A DNA stretch of 64,000 nt from Veillonella sp. (lineage in GTDB: Bacteria; Bacillota; Negativicutes; Veillonellales; Veillonellaceae), in NCBI RefSeq assembly GCF_018364065.1, contig NZ_JAGZMO010000002.1:248001-312000 (forward strand), in the 5' to 3' direction. A program made the translations under genes and the position numbers. Below the pieces are notes generated by a model. It made no database searches and had not been told where the DNA came from. It worked only from the letters and a program-made list of their open reading frames with translations. Numbering within the stretch: the first letter of the stretch is position 1; every line of letters starts with the position of its first letter. This document shows positions 45,483-53,917 of this stretch, piece by piece.

Positions 45483-46745
45483 CTACTCAATTTCATCAGG
45501 TCCCGCAATACGTCCTGTTACGGCACTGGCCGCCGCCACATAAGGACTGGCCAAGTACACTTCGCTGTCTACGTGACCCATACGTCCGCGGAAGTTACGA
45601 TTCGTAGTGGAAACTGTGCGCTCGCCGGCCGCCATAATTCCCATGTAACCGCCCAAGCAAGGTCCGCATGTAGGTGTGCTTACGGCACAACCTGCAGCAA
45701 TAAAGATATCTACCAAGCCATTTTTAACAGCTTCATCATACACTGTTTGGCTCCCCGGAATTACGATGCAACGTACAAAGTCGGCCACTTTTCGGCCTTT
45801 AAAAATTTCCGCCGCTGCCGCCAAGTCTTCATAGCGCCCATTTGTACAGGAACCGATGATAACCTGGTCGATAGTAATATCTTTTGCAATATCCCCTACA
45901 TAATGCGTGTTGGACGGTAAATGTGGAAATGCCACCACCGGCTGTAATGTGCTTAAATCAATGATAATCGTTTCGCTGTACACCGCATCATCATCCGCTG
46001 CAATCGGTGAAAATTCACGTTTTACACGACCTTTTACATATGCTTCGGTAACTTCATCATAAGGGAATACACCGCATTTGCCGCCTGCTTCGATGGCCAT
46101 ATTACAAATAGTCAAACGATCCGCCATCGTCATGTGAGCCACGCCGTCACCGGCGAATTCCAAGGCTTTGTAACGCGCTCCATCAACACCGATGCGGCCG
46201 ATCAATTCCAACACAACGTCCTTGCCGGTTACCCATCGATTCGGCTTACCGGTCAATATTACCTTGATTGTTTCCGGCACTTTGAACCAGGTTTTACCCA
46301 CGGCCATAGCTACGCCTGCATCTGTGGAACCGACGCCGGTAGCGAAAGCCCCTACCGCACCATATGTACAAGTGTGGGAGTCGGCACCGATAATCATATC
46401 TCCCGGTGCAACCAAGCCTTGTTCAGGAAGCAGTACATGCTCAATACCCATACGGCCCACTTCAAAATAATGAGTAATGCCTTCCTGTCTAACAAAGTCG
46501 CGCATTACCTTCGCCTGCTCCGCCGATTTAATATCTTTGTTCGGTGTGAAATGATCCGGCACTAAGTAAATGCGATCCCGGTCAAACACAGGCTTCCCGA
46601 TTTTTCTAAACTCCTTGAGAGCCGGCGGGAATGTAATATCATTCATCAAAATCGCGTCTAACTGACATTCTATAATTTGCCCGGCCTTCACTTCCGAAAC
46701 CCCGGCGTGGCGGGCCATATTCTTCTCCGTAATTGTCATTCCCAT
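45483..46745 (-). CDS. leuC: 3-isopropylmalate dehydratase large subunit
   Basis: LeuC, 420 residues, the 4Fe-4S aconitase-like subunit (HACN-type length). Seen: DHFTPNKD, GADSHTCTYGA, and cluster cysteines in IGSCTNGRYEDL and PTCGPCLGG. Start ATG 46745 follows GAGGGGG. Between leuA and leuD. Confidence 0.96.
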   Translation of the reverse strand: MGMTITEKNMARHAGVSEVKAGQIIECQLDAILMNDITFPPALKEFRKIGKPVFDRDRIYLVPDHFTPNKDIKSAEQAKVMRDFVRQEGITHYFEVGRMGIEHVLLPEQGLVAPGDMIIGADSHTCTYGAVGAFATGVGSTDAGVAMAVGKTWFKVPETIKVILTGKPNRWVTGKDVVLELIGRIGVDGARYKALEFAGDGVAHMTMADRLTICNMAIEAGGKCGVFPYDEVTEAYVKGRVKREFSPIAADDDAVYSETIIIDLSTLQPVVAFPHLPSNTHYVGDIAKDITIDQVIIGSCTNGRYEDLAAAAEIFKGRKVADFVRCIVIPGSQTVYDEAVKNGLVDIFIAAGCAVSTPTCGPCLGGYMGIMAAGERTVSTTNRNFRGRMGHVDSEVYLASPYVAAASAVTGRIAGPDEIE

Positions 46746-46801
46746 ATAAAATCCCCCTCGGAAATCATCTCTCTAATGTATCTCTTTTGCTGTAACTCAA
46801 C

Positions 46802-48361
46802 TTACCCTTCGATTCGTTCCATATCCAATTCTTCTTTCAGGTAAATGTAGTTTACTGCGTTAATATACGCCATGACACTGGATAAAATAACGTCAGTACT
46901 TACGCCGCGACCATTGTATTTCTTACCTTTATATTCAATGGTCACACGAACAGCGCCCAACGCATCTTGCCCTTCCGTAACAGCTCGAACTTCATAATCT
47001 TTAAGCGTAATCGGTAAACCGATAACACGTTCACAGGCTTTCAAGGATGCATCAACCGCACCATCGCCGACGGCCGCATCTTCACGAACGCCCTGCGGTG
47101 TTGCTAAACGAACATCGGCATAGGCATAACCGCGTTCATTGGAGTGGTAATGATGATGAACCAATTCCACTGCTTTTTTATGGTCAATCGTATCAATCAC
47201 TAAGGCCAAAATATCTTCGTCGAAAATTTCTTTCTTTCGATCAGCCAGCGCTTTGAACTTAGCGAATAGATCATTTATCTTTGCTTCGTTAAAGGTAAAA
47301 CCCATAGTTTCTAAATGACTCTCAAATGCATGACGGCCTGAATGTTTCCCCAACACGATGTTGGTTTTTTCAGCACCCACACTTTCAGGTGTCATAATTT
47401 CATAGGTGGTAGGATTGTTTAACATGCCGTGCTGATGAATACCCGATTCATGGGCAAATGCATTGGCACCTACAATCGCCTTGTTCGGAGGCACCGCCAT
47501 ACCTGTAAGACGACTGATTAATTTGCTCACTCGGGTAAACTGCTTTGTATCAATACCGGTGGTCAATCCGTAAACATCACGCCGTGTGTGAAGTGCCATC
47601 ACCACTTCTTCAATACCTACATTACCGGCCCGTTCGCCCAAGCCGTTCACCGTACATTCTACCTGGCGGGCACCATTTTGAATCGCTGCCAAAGTGTTCG
47701 CATTGGCCAAGCCCAAATCATCATGACAGTGAACACTGATCACCGCCTTCTCGATACCACGCACATGCTCCTTGATGTAACGGATTTTCGTACCGAATTC
47801 ATCAGGCGTCATATAGCCAACCGTGTCAGGCACATTTAAAATCGTGGCGCCTCCTTCGATGGCTACGGAGAATACTTCGCAAAGATAATCTAAATCTGTA
47901 CGAGACGCATCTTCGGCGGAAAACTCGATTTCATGAAATTTGCCGGCTGCAAAAGCAAAACAGTCTTTAATAATCTGAATTACTTCTTCGCGCGTCTTCT
48001 TCAACTTGTACTCCAAGTGAATATCACTAGTGGCGATAAACATATGAAGGCGATTGTCATTCGCCGGTTCCAAAGCTTGTGCGGCCTTTTCAATATCGCC
48101 CTTATTGGCGCGGGCCAAGGCACAAATCGTAGCGCCTTTCACTTCTTTAGCGATCGTATTTACCGCTTCAAAATCCCCCGGCGAGGCGGCCGGAAAACCG
48201 GCTTCAATTACATCGACACCTAGGCGAACCAAATTCTGTGCAATCTCCACCTTTTCCGGTGTTTGTAAACTTACGCCCGGACTTTGCTCGCCGTCACGTA
48301 ATGTAGTGTCAAAGAAGTAGACTCGGTTCGCATCTGTCACTCTATTCGTATTCTCTCTCAT
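46802..48361 (-). CDS. leuA: 2-isopropylmalate synthase
   Basis: LeuA, 519 residues, joins acetyl-CoA and 2-oxoisovalerate as the first leucine-specific step. TIM-barrel motifs: DTTLRDGEQSPGV at the N terminus, SVHCHDDLGLA and NGLGERAGN. The C-terminal LeuA regulatory domain, with GKKYNGRGVSTDV, suggests leucine feedback control. Start ATG 48361 follows AAGGGG. First structural gene after an unusually long leader containing a T-box, a second terminator and a repeat block. Confidence 0.97.
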   Translation of the reverse strand: MRENTNRVTDANRVYFFDTTLRDGEQSPGVSLQTPEKVEIAQNLVRLGVDVIEAGFPAASPGDFEAVNTIAKEVKGATICALARANKGDIEKAAQALEPANDNRLHMFIATSDIHLEYKLKKTREEVIQIIKDCFAFAAGKFHEIEFSAEDASRTDLDYLCEVFSVAIEGGATILNVPDTVGYMTPDEFGTKIRYIKEHVRGIEKAVISVHCHDDLGLANANTLAAIQNGARQVECTVNGLGERAGNVGIEEVVMALHTRRDVYGLTTGIDTKQFTRVSKLISRLTGMAVPPNKAIVGANAFAHESGIHQHGMLNNPTTYEIMTPESVGAEKTNIVLGKHSGRHAFESHLETMGFTFNEAKINDLFAKFKALADRKKEIFDEDILALVIDTIDHKKAVELVHHHYHSNERGYAYADVRLATPQGVREDAAVGDGAVDASLKACERVIGLPITLKDYEVRAVTEGQDALGAVRVTIEYKGKKYNGRGVSTDVILSSVMAYINAVNYIYLKEELDMERIEG

Positions 48362-48555
48362 ATAAATCGCCCCTTTTTCTCAAATCAGTTACAAGCCTGC
48401 AGCCTCTCCAAACTACAGCTTGCTCGTCTCTCTCAAACCATTTCGAGGTGCGCAGCCTCTCTCTAAACTGCGCCGCTCTCTTCTCTCTCAAATCCCTCTT
48501 AAGTTTCACCGTCTCTCCAAACCGTGTCTCTCTCTCTTTTTTCTCAAAGTCCAAT
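48362..48555 (-). repeat. G(T/A)TTGAGAGA repeat block in the leuA leader
   Basis: On the minus strand about seven degenerate units, each opening with GTTTGAGAGA or GATTTGAGAGA and spaced about 25-29 bases. The same word recurs two or three times in the leuC-leuD gap (about 45366-45415). Confidence 0.7.
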
Positions 48556-48579
48556 AGTCAATTTTCCTAAAGGGTAATA

Positions 48580-48628
48580 AAAAAACGCCTCCCGGATGCG
48601 CAATGTTCTTACGCGTCCAGGGGCGTTA
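48580..48628 (-). terminator. second terminator between the leu T-box and leuA
   Basis: AACGCCCCTGGACGCG pairs with CGCATCCGGGAGGCGTT, followed by TTTTTTT on the minus strand. It lies about 250 bases after the T-box terminator and 220 before leuA. Confidence 0.85.
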
Positions 48629-48837
48629 TGATTTAATATGTTTCGGCTCATATTAACAGCTATGATTGTCATTTTGATTGACGACGATTTCAGAATTCGC
48701 TTAGTCTCTTGATTATTAACTACATGTTAACAAGTTAGTGCAACGATTTAGCTTTGCTATACGTTGAAGCATAATACAACTCATGTACATTGCTGCACGT
48801 TCTTATTCTGAATTTCATCTCAAATACGTTGTCTATC

Positions 48838-49079
48838 AAAAAAGCCCCTGGAATCACATTGCTGTGTTCCAGGGGCATCATAAACTATAACACGGTACCA
48901 CCCTAGTTGGTTCTCTTGTAGTTATAACGGAACTACCGTCATGGCTTACTGCGGTTCAGCCACAAAGCTCGCAGGGGAGTTTCGATACTATCTGTTCTAT
49001 TACCTCGCACCGACCGGCAACTCTCTGTAAGCAACTAAATAGCTCTTTATACCTGTTCATCGCATCTCGTATTGGATTG
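48838..49079 (-). promoter_or_regulatory. T-box leader, Leu (CUC) specifier
   Basis: Controls leuACDB. Minus strand: AGAGAG with GGTCGGTGCGAGG in stem I, specifier CTC at 48977-48979 within GAAACTCCCCTGCGAG, loop E-like CTGAACCGCAGTAAGCC, core AGGGTGGTACCGTG at 48891-48904, and terminator GCCCCTGGAA hairpin with six Ts. TGGT in the bulge predicts a tRNA ending ACCA, as in tRNA-Leu. A TTGACA at 49114-49109 with a weak GAAAAT at 18 bases is the likely promoter. Confidence 0.92.
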
Positions 49080-49084
49080 TTGTT

Positions 49085-49114
49085 ATTTTCGCACACACAC
49101 TTATACCTTGTCAA
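49085..49114 (-). promoter_or_regulatory. promoter of the leu leader
   Basis: TTGACA (49114-49109), 18-base spacer, weak GAAAAT (49090-49085). Confidence 0.5.
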
Positions 49115-49205
49115 GAGAATTTTTAAAGTTTTTAACAATACGTTTTGTTCAATAAGTCAAAGCCTACTAAAACAAAAATCTACTAAAACAAGAACACTTA
49201 CACCA

Positions 49206-49243
49206 CAAAAAAAGTGCAACAACGCGAAGTTGTTGCACTTTTG
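49206..49243 (-). terminator. terminator of the phytase-like esterase gene
   Basis: AAGTGCAACAAC/GTTGTTGCACTT hairpin followed by TTTTTT on the minus strand. Confidence 0.88.
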
Positions 49244-49290
49244 GTTATTCAGGTGGGGGTAGATATAGCCGGGTTTAAATTACCAACATC

Positions 49291-50634
49291 TTATAAAGCG
49301 TTTGGTAATGTGAAGAACCAGATTTGGCTTTCTTGTTCAGCCGGAGCGTTCTTCTTCAAGCTGATGTTTACATTATGAGCTGTTTTGTCTTTGTCATAAA
49401 TCATCGCTTTTTTGTCGCTGTCATAGGTGTAGTCAGATACTTCAGGATCTGCAACAGCTTTGTCATCAATATTGATGTCCATGCCGAAGTCATTGTCGTT
49501 TACAACAACGATAGTTCTGCGGTCAGGCATAAGAACTAAACCTTCTGCTTTTTCAATGTTCCAGCCTTGAGCACGTAAGTCGAGTACGAGTTCTTTTTTA
49601 GCCGGTTGGAATTTGCCGTCTAACAGGCCTTTTTCAAGATCGCCGTCGTTGGCAATTGGAGTAGCGCCGTTAAGATCTACTTTGTAAATCAAGTTCTGCA
49701 TAGCGCCATTCTGTTTGCCTTGTTCGATCATAAGGAACTGGCCATTGCCGATAGATGTAATATCACCTAATTTAGCAGCGCCTGTATTCTTATAACCTGT
49801 ATCAACAGGGTACGCATACATAGTTGTTTGTTTTGTTACAGGGTCTAATTCAACGATACGAGTGTATTTAGCTGTTTTAGCTGTTTTGCCGTCTACATCA
49901 AGAGGACTTTGGATGAGGGCGAATACATGGCCGTTTTCATCAACTGTAACACCTTCACTGCCGCGATTTGGAACACGATCAGCCAAGATTGTAGGCAAGC
50001 CCATACCAGGACCGTATTTTTCGATGATATTGCCTTTTTTGTCCACTTTTGCAACGAATGGACCGTATTCGTCACTGATCCAGAAGTTGCCGTCTTTGTC
50101 GAGAGCAATACCTTCTGTATCAAGACCGTTTTTGTCAGTGCCTAAGTCGTTCATTTTGAAGTCTAATGCAACTTCGTTAGTGGAACCTGTAAGACCGGAT
50201 GGAACCGGTTTACCGCTGATAGCTTTGCCATCAACTTTTAATGGAATGGATTCAATGATGTCCGCACGATGTTTAGCCGGATCAACTTTGATAACACCGA
50301 TACTTGGTGTGAAGTTAGGTGTTGGGAAGAATTTACCGGACATTTTTTTACCGTTTTTAACATACGTAGGGATGTCGCCGTTAGGGCCGCGGTCAGTGAT
50401 GGCATAGAATTCAATTGTGCCGTCCTTATTGATAGATTTCAGGGCCAAAGCGGAGCCGTAACCAGGGTTGATTTTGTGGTTAAAAGCTGTTTCATTTCCC
50501 TTATAAGGCAGCTGATATTTGTCAGCATTTACGATGTAGGCTGTAGTATCAGCCGCATTGGCAACAAAGCCGGTGCTTCCCAAAGCTGTAAGGGTCAGAC
50601 CAAGGGCAAGCAAGCATTTCCATTGTTTTTTCAT
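49291..50634 (-). CDS. secreted esterase-like protein of the phytase-like family
   Basis: 447 residues with a clear signal peptide (cleavage probably after FVANA). The mature part matches the phytase-like/esterase-like beta-propeller family: GSALALKS, FYAITDRGPNGD, DTEGIALDKDGNFWISDEYGPFV, PNRGSEGVTVDENG and AEGLVLMPD. The substrate is unclear; phosphate ester hydrolysis is possible. Start ATG 50634 follows GGAGG. Single gene with own terminator. Confidence 0.87.
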   Translation of the reverse strand: MKKQWKCLLALGLTLTALGSTGFVANAADTTAYIVNADKYQLPYKGNETAFNHKINPGYGSALALKSINKDGTIEFYAITDRGPNGDIPTYVKNGKKMSGKFFPTPNFTPSIGVIKVDPAKHRADIIESIPLKVDGKAISGKPVPSGLTGSTNEVALDFKMNDLGTDKNGLDTEGIALDKDGNFWISDEYGPFVAKVDKKGNIIEKYGPGMGLPTILADRVPNRGSEGVTVDENGHVFALIQSPLDVDGKTAKTAKYTRIVELDPVTKQTTMYAYPVDTGYKNTGAAKLGDITSIGNGQFLMIEQGKQNGAMQNLIYKVDLNGATPIANDGDLEKGLLDGKFQPAKKELVLDLRAQGWNIEKAEGLVLMPDRRTIVVVNDNDFGMDINIDDKAVADPEVSDYTYDSDKKAMIYDKDKTAHNVNISLKKNAPAEQESQIWFFTLPNAL

Positions 50635-51121
50635 ATTATTTATGCACCTCCTGCACAGTGTAATTTATTATATCAGCCCAAAATCAATAACATGTAATAA
50701 ATTGGTAAGACCTATGTAAAAATATAAGGAGCATATGTAACTATATAAGCTCTGCTTGGTAACAAATTTCCCGGATCTAACACACCCTTTTTTCAATTCA
50801 ATTGTATGGTATAATAAAAACCTAACGACTTTTTTAGGCGTATGAAAAGTCGACCTTTCTCCATTTTATATGTATAGAATTTCAATTTTGTCTGTATGGA
50901 TTTTCTTTTTTTCTGTACAAAATCTGATGTTGTTATAGTCGCTTTTAAAATATTCAGACAACACAAATTTCTGAAACATACGATAATAGCGCGGTTTATC
51001 GGCAGTCTCAGCTTACCCATTTTTATTTGGGCTATAATAAATTCCTAAGATTCACTCACACCTCAACGGGAGTGTTTTTATAGTTAGAAGTTTTATTTTA
51101 ACATTGTAAGGAGGAATTTTT
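50635..51121. other. gene-free region between the divergent esterase and ADP-ribosylglycohydrolase genes
   Basis: AT-rich with several TATAAT-like words (50812, 51033) and a small CCTAACGA hairpin. The segment at about 50965-51015 resembles 51940-51990 upstream of the second glycohydrolase gene, so upstream DNA was probably duplicated with the gene. Confidence 0.5.
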
Positions 51122-51910
51122 ATGCTAGGTGCGATTATTGGTGACATTGTAGGATCTCGTTTTGAATGGGCTAATATTAAGTCCAAACGCTTTAAGTTTT
51201 TTGGAAAACAAAGTCGTTTTACTGACGACACAGTTATGACCGTTGCTCTTGCAGATGCATTATTAAAGGCCGGTACTGATTTAGATCTCCTTCATGATAC
51301 AGCCGTGAGCAGTATGCAAGTTTTTGGTCGCGCCTATAGCCGAGCCGGTTATGGTGGTCTGTTCCGCAAGTGGCTGCGAAGCAAGTCCCCGAAACCTTAC
51401 AATAGTTTCGGCAACGGTTCCGCCATGCGCGTCAGTGCCTGTGCCTATGTTGGCAATTCCCTGGAAGAAGTGTTGGCTCTGGCCACCACAGTAACCGATG
51501 TGACACACAATCACCCGGACGGCATCGCCGGTGCTTTGGCTACAGCAGGGGCTACTTACATGGCTCGCACCGGTGCAAGCAAAGACGAAATTCGCCAATA
51601 CGTTTCTGAAAACTATTACGCGTTAGATTTCACCCTTGATGAAATTCGTCCTACCTATTCATTCAAAAGTAGTTGTGCAGAAACTGTGCCGCAAGCAGTA
51701 GTCGCTTTTCTTGAGTCCACCGACTTTGAGGATGCCATTCGCAACGCCATCTCCATCGGCGGCGACAGCGACACCTTAGGCGCCATTACCGGAGCCATTG
51801 CAGAAGCCTACTATGGTATACCGGAAGATATTCAAGAAGCGGGCCTGTCTCACTTGGATCGGCCGTTAATCAGTATTTACTCCCTCTTTAAAGAACGTTA
51901 TATAAAATAA
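51122..51910 (+). CDS. ADP-ribosylglycohydrolase family protein, copy 1
   Basis: 262 residues of the DraG/ARH family, which remove ADP-ribose from proteins or nucleic acids with a two-metal centre. Metal motifs: GAIIGDIVGSRFEW and RFTDDTVMT at the N terminus, HNHPDG in the middle, and GGDSDTLGAITGAIAEAYYG near the C terminus. Start ATG 51122 follows AAGGAGGA. Tandem with a close paralogue of the same length. No ADP-ribosyltransferase is encoded nearby. Confidence 0.92.
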   Translation: MLGAIIGDIVGSRFEWANIKSKRFKFFGKQSRFTDDTVMTVALADALLKAGTDLDLLHDTAVSSMQVFGRAYSRAGYGGLFRKWLRSKSPKPYNSFGNGSAMRVSACAYVGNSLEEVLALATTVTDVTHNHPDGIAGALATAGATYMARTGASKDEIRQYVSENYYALDFTLDEIRPTYSFKSSCAETVPQAVVAFLESTDFEDAIRNAISIGGDSDTLGAITGAIAEAYYGIPEDIQEAGLSHLDRPLISIYSLFKERYIK

Positions 51911-52064
51911 GCCGATTATAAAAAAACTCAGACAAAACAAATTTTTATAAACGCCGTAGTGGCGGGATTTAGGGACAGTCTGAACTTCGTTTTTTTGTTT
52001 AGACTCCATGATCGGAAATGCCATATTTATAAATTCAATTTCGACATTCTAAGGAGGAGTTAGT

Positions 52065-52853
52065 ATGCTGGGAGCGATTATTGGTGACATTGTAGGATCT
52101 CGTTTTGAATGGGATAATATTAAGACCAAAGAGTTTACGTTTTTTTCTGAAAAATGCTGGTTTACCGATGATACAGTGTTAACCATTGCTATCGGCGATG
52201 CGTTGATGAAGGCCGGTCCTGATTTAGATGACATTCGTGATACCGTGGTGGCCAATTTGCAGATTATGGGCCGCTGTTATGTTGAAATGGATTACGGCAG
52301 CATGTTCCGCGAATGGCTGTTCAGTGCTGATCCGGCCCCTTACAACAGTTTTGGCAACGGCTCGGCCATGCGCGTTAGTGCCTGTGCCTATGTAGGCCGG
52401 TCTTTGCCCGAAGTATTAGATCTGGCCAGAGCTGTAACCGATGTTACTCACAATCATCCGGAAGGTATCGACGGCGCACTCGCTACGGCCGCTGCCATTT
52501 ATATGGCCCGTACCGGTGCAAGCAAAGAGGAGATTCGTCAGTATATTTCTGAAAATTATTACGATCTAGACTTTACCATTGATGAAATTCGTCCTACTTA
52601 TGAATTTGAAGGAGGCTGTTTACGTACAGTGCCTCAGGCCATTGTAGCCTTCCTGGAGTCTAGGGACTTTGAAGATGCCATTCGCAATGTTATCTCCATC
52701 GGCGGTGACAGCGATACCTTGGCAGCCATTACAGGCGCTATCGCCGGCGCATACTACGGCATTTCAGAAGAAGTGAGACAGACTGCCTTATCTTATTTAG
52801 ATGTGCCTTTGCTAAATCTTTATTTGCTCTTTGAACAACGCTATATGAAATAA
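52065..52853 (+). CDS. ADP-ribosylglycohydrolase family protein, copy 2
   Basis: 262 residues, clearly a duplicate of the preceding gene and collinear with it throughout, with identical N-terminal GAIIGDIVGSRFEW and shared TDDTV, HNHPEG and GGDSDTLAAITGAI. Differences cluster at residues 20-35 (ETKEFTFFSEKCWF-like versus KRFKFFGKQSRF) and 165-175, so substrate preference may differ. Start ATG 52065 follows AAGGAGGAG. Divergence suggests the duplication is not very recent. Confidence 0.92.
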   Translation: MLGAIIGDIVGSRFEWDNIKTKEFTFFSEKCWFTDDTVLTIAIGDALMKAGPDLDDIRDTVVANLQIMGRCYVEMDYGSMFREWLFSADPAPYNSFGNGSAMRVSACAYVGRSLPEVLDLARAVTDVTHNHPEGIDGALATAAAIYMARTGASKEEIRQYISENYYDLDFTIDEIRPTYEFEGGCLRTVPQAIVAFLESRDFEDAIRNVISIGGDSDTLAAITGAIAGAYYGISEEVRQTALSYLDVPLLNLYLLFEQRYMK

Positions 52854-52885
52854 GGTTATTCCATAAACTGAATTGTATTTACCAT

Positions 52886-52938
52886 AAAATAAGCCCTCCG
52901 GAAAGTAGATATTACATCTGCCTTTCGGAGGGCTTTTA
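52886..52938. terminator. bidirectional terminator
   Basis: AAGCCCTCCGGAAAG/CTTTCGGAGGGCTT stem with A/T tracts on both sides, between converging genes. Confidence 0.88.
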
Positions 52939-52968
52939 ATCACCACAAAGAGTATTTATAGGATCTTC

Positions 52969-53733
52969 TTATTTTTGTTTTTTAGCAACCATAAAGCCTG
53001 TTGCCTGTTGGTTCGCCATGATAACGATGTCGGAGATCTGAACGCGACGTGGCTGGTTGGCTGCGAATAGAATAATATCAGCAATGTCTTCCGCCTGCAA
53101 AGCTTCTACGCCGGCATATACATTGGCTGCTTTGTCTTTATCGCCATGGAAACGCACTTCGCTAAAAGGTGTTTCTACGATACCGGGCTGAATCGTTGTT
53201 GTCTTAATGTCAGTTTCGATTGTATCGATGCGGATACCGTCGCTCAATGTTTTAACAGCCGCTTTAGTAGCGCAGTATACGGCGCCTTTTGCGTACGCAT
53301 AAATGCCTGCTGTGGAACCCAAGTTAATAATGTGGCCTGCATTTTTTTCTTTCATGTAAGGTAAAATCGTACGAGTTACGTATAAAAGGCCCAATACGTT
53401 AGTGTGAATCATCGTTTCAATGTCGTCGAGCGAGCTTTCTTCGAAAGAATCAAGACCTTGCGCAAGCCCGGCGTTATTTACAAGAATATCGATGCCGCCT
53501 GCTTCTTCCACTACTTTAGGGAGTACGGACGTTACTGCTGCGCGATCGGATACGTCCAAAGTGAATACAGTAACTTTTACGCCATGAGCCGCTTCGAGCT
53601 CTTTCTTCAATTCGTCCAATACTTGTTGGCGACGGGCACAAAGCAATAAATTATCCCCATTCTTGGCAAATGCTTCTGCCGTTGCACGGCCATTCCCTGA
53701 TGTTGCGCCTGTAATCAATACGTTTCGACTCAT
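52969..53733 (-). CDS. short-chain dehydrogenase/reductase
   Basis: 254 residues, NAD(P)-dependent classical SDR resembling YdfG-type 3-hydroxy acid dehydrogenases. Cofactor motif TGATSGNGRA (usually GIG; Asn here), NNAG at about 88-91, catalytic Ser in NLGST, and YCATK for Tyr and Lys. Start ATG 53733 has GGAG eight bases upstream; the nearer ATG 53739 is too close. Substrate not determinable. Confidence 0.9.
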   Translation of the reverse strand: MSRNVLITGATSGNGRATAEAFAKNGDNLLLCARRQQVLDELKKELEAAHGVKVTVFTLDVSDRAAVTSVLPKVVEEAGGIDILVNNAGLAQGLDSFEESSLDDIETMIHTNVLGLLYVTRTILPYMKEKNAGHIINLGSTAGIYAYAKGAVYCATKAAVKTLSDGIRIDTIETDIKTTTIQPGIVETPFSEVRFHGDKDKAANVYAGVEALQAEDIADIILFAANQPRRVQISDIVIMANQQATGFMVAKKQK

Positions 53734-53868
53734 TGTCATCACTCCTTTGTTGACTTCAGATTCATATATAGCCTTTTATATCCCTAACTAATCCGGACGA
53801 AATATCTAAAGCTCTTACTATATACAACCTGATAAACACCTCAATTTAATACCATAGTAATATGAAAC

Positions 53869-53906
53869 AAGACACTTTGCAAATAATTAACGCAAAGTGT
53901 CTTGTT
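53869..53906. terminator. terminator after the Eis-like gene
   Basis: CAAGACACTTTGC/GCAAAGTGTCTTG hairpin, T-rich on both sides. Confidence 0.8.
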
Positions 53907-53917
53907 TTTATTTTATA

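Noticed and set aside
48342..48554. 70-codon frame just upstream of leuA as a leader peptide
   Set aside because: It overlaps the leuA start, has no leucine run, and its Glu/Arg-rich sequence is what GAGAGA repeats encode in any frame.
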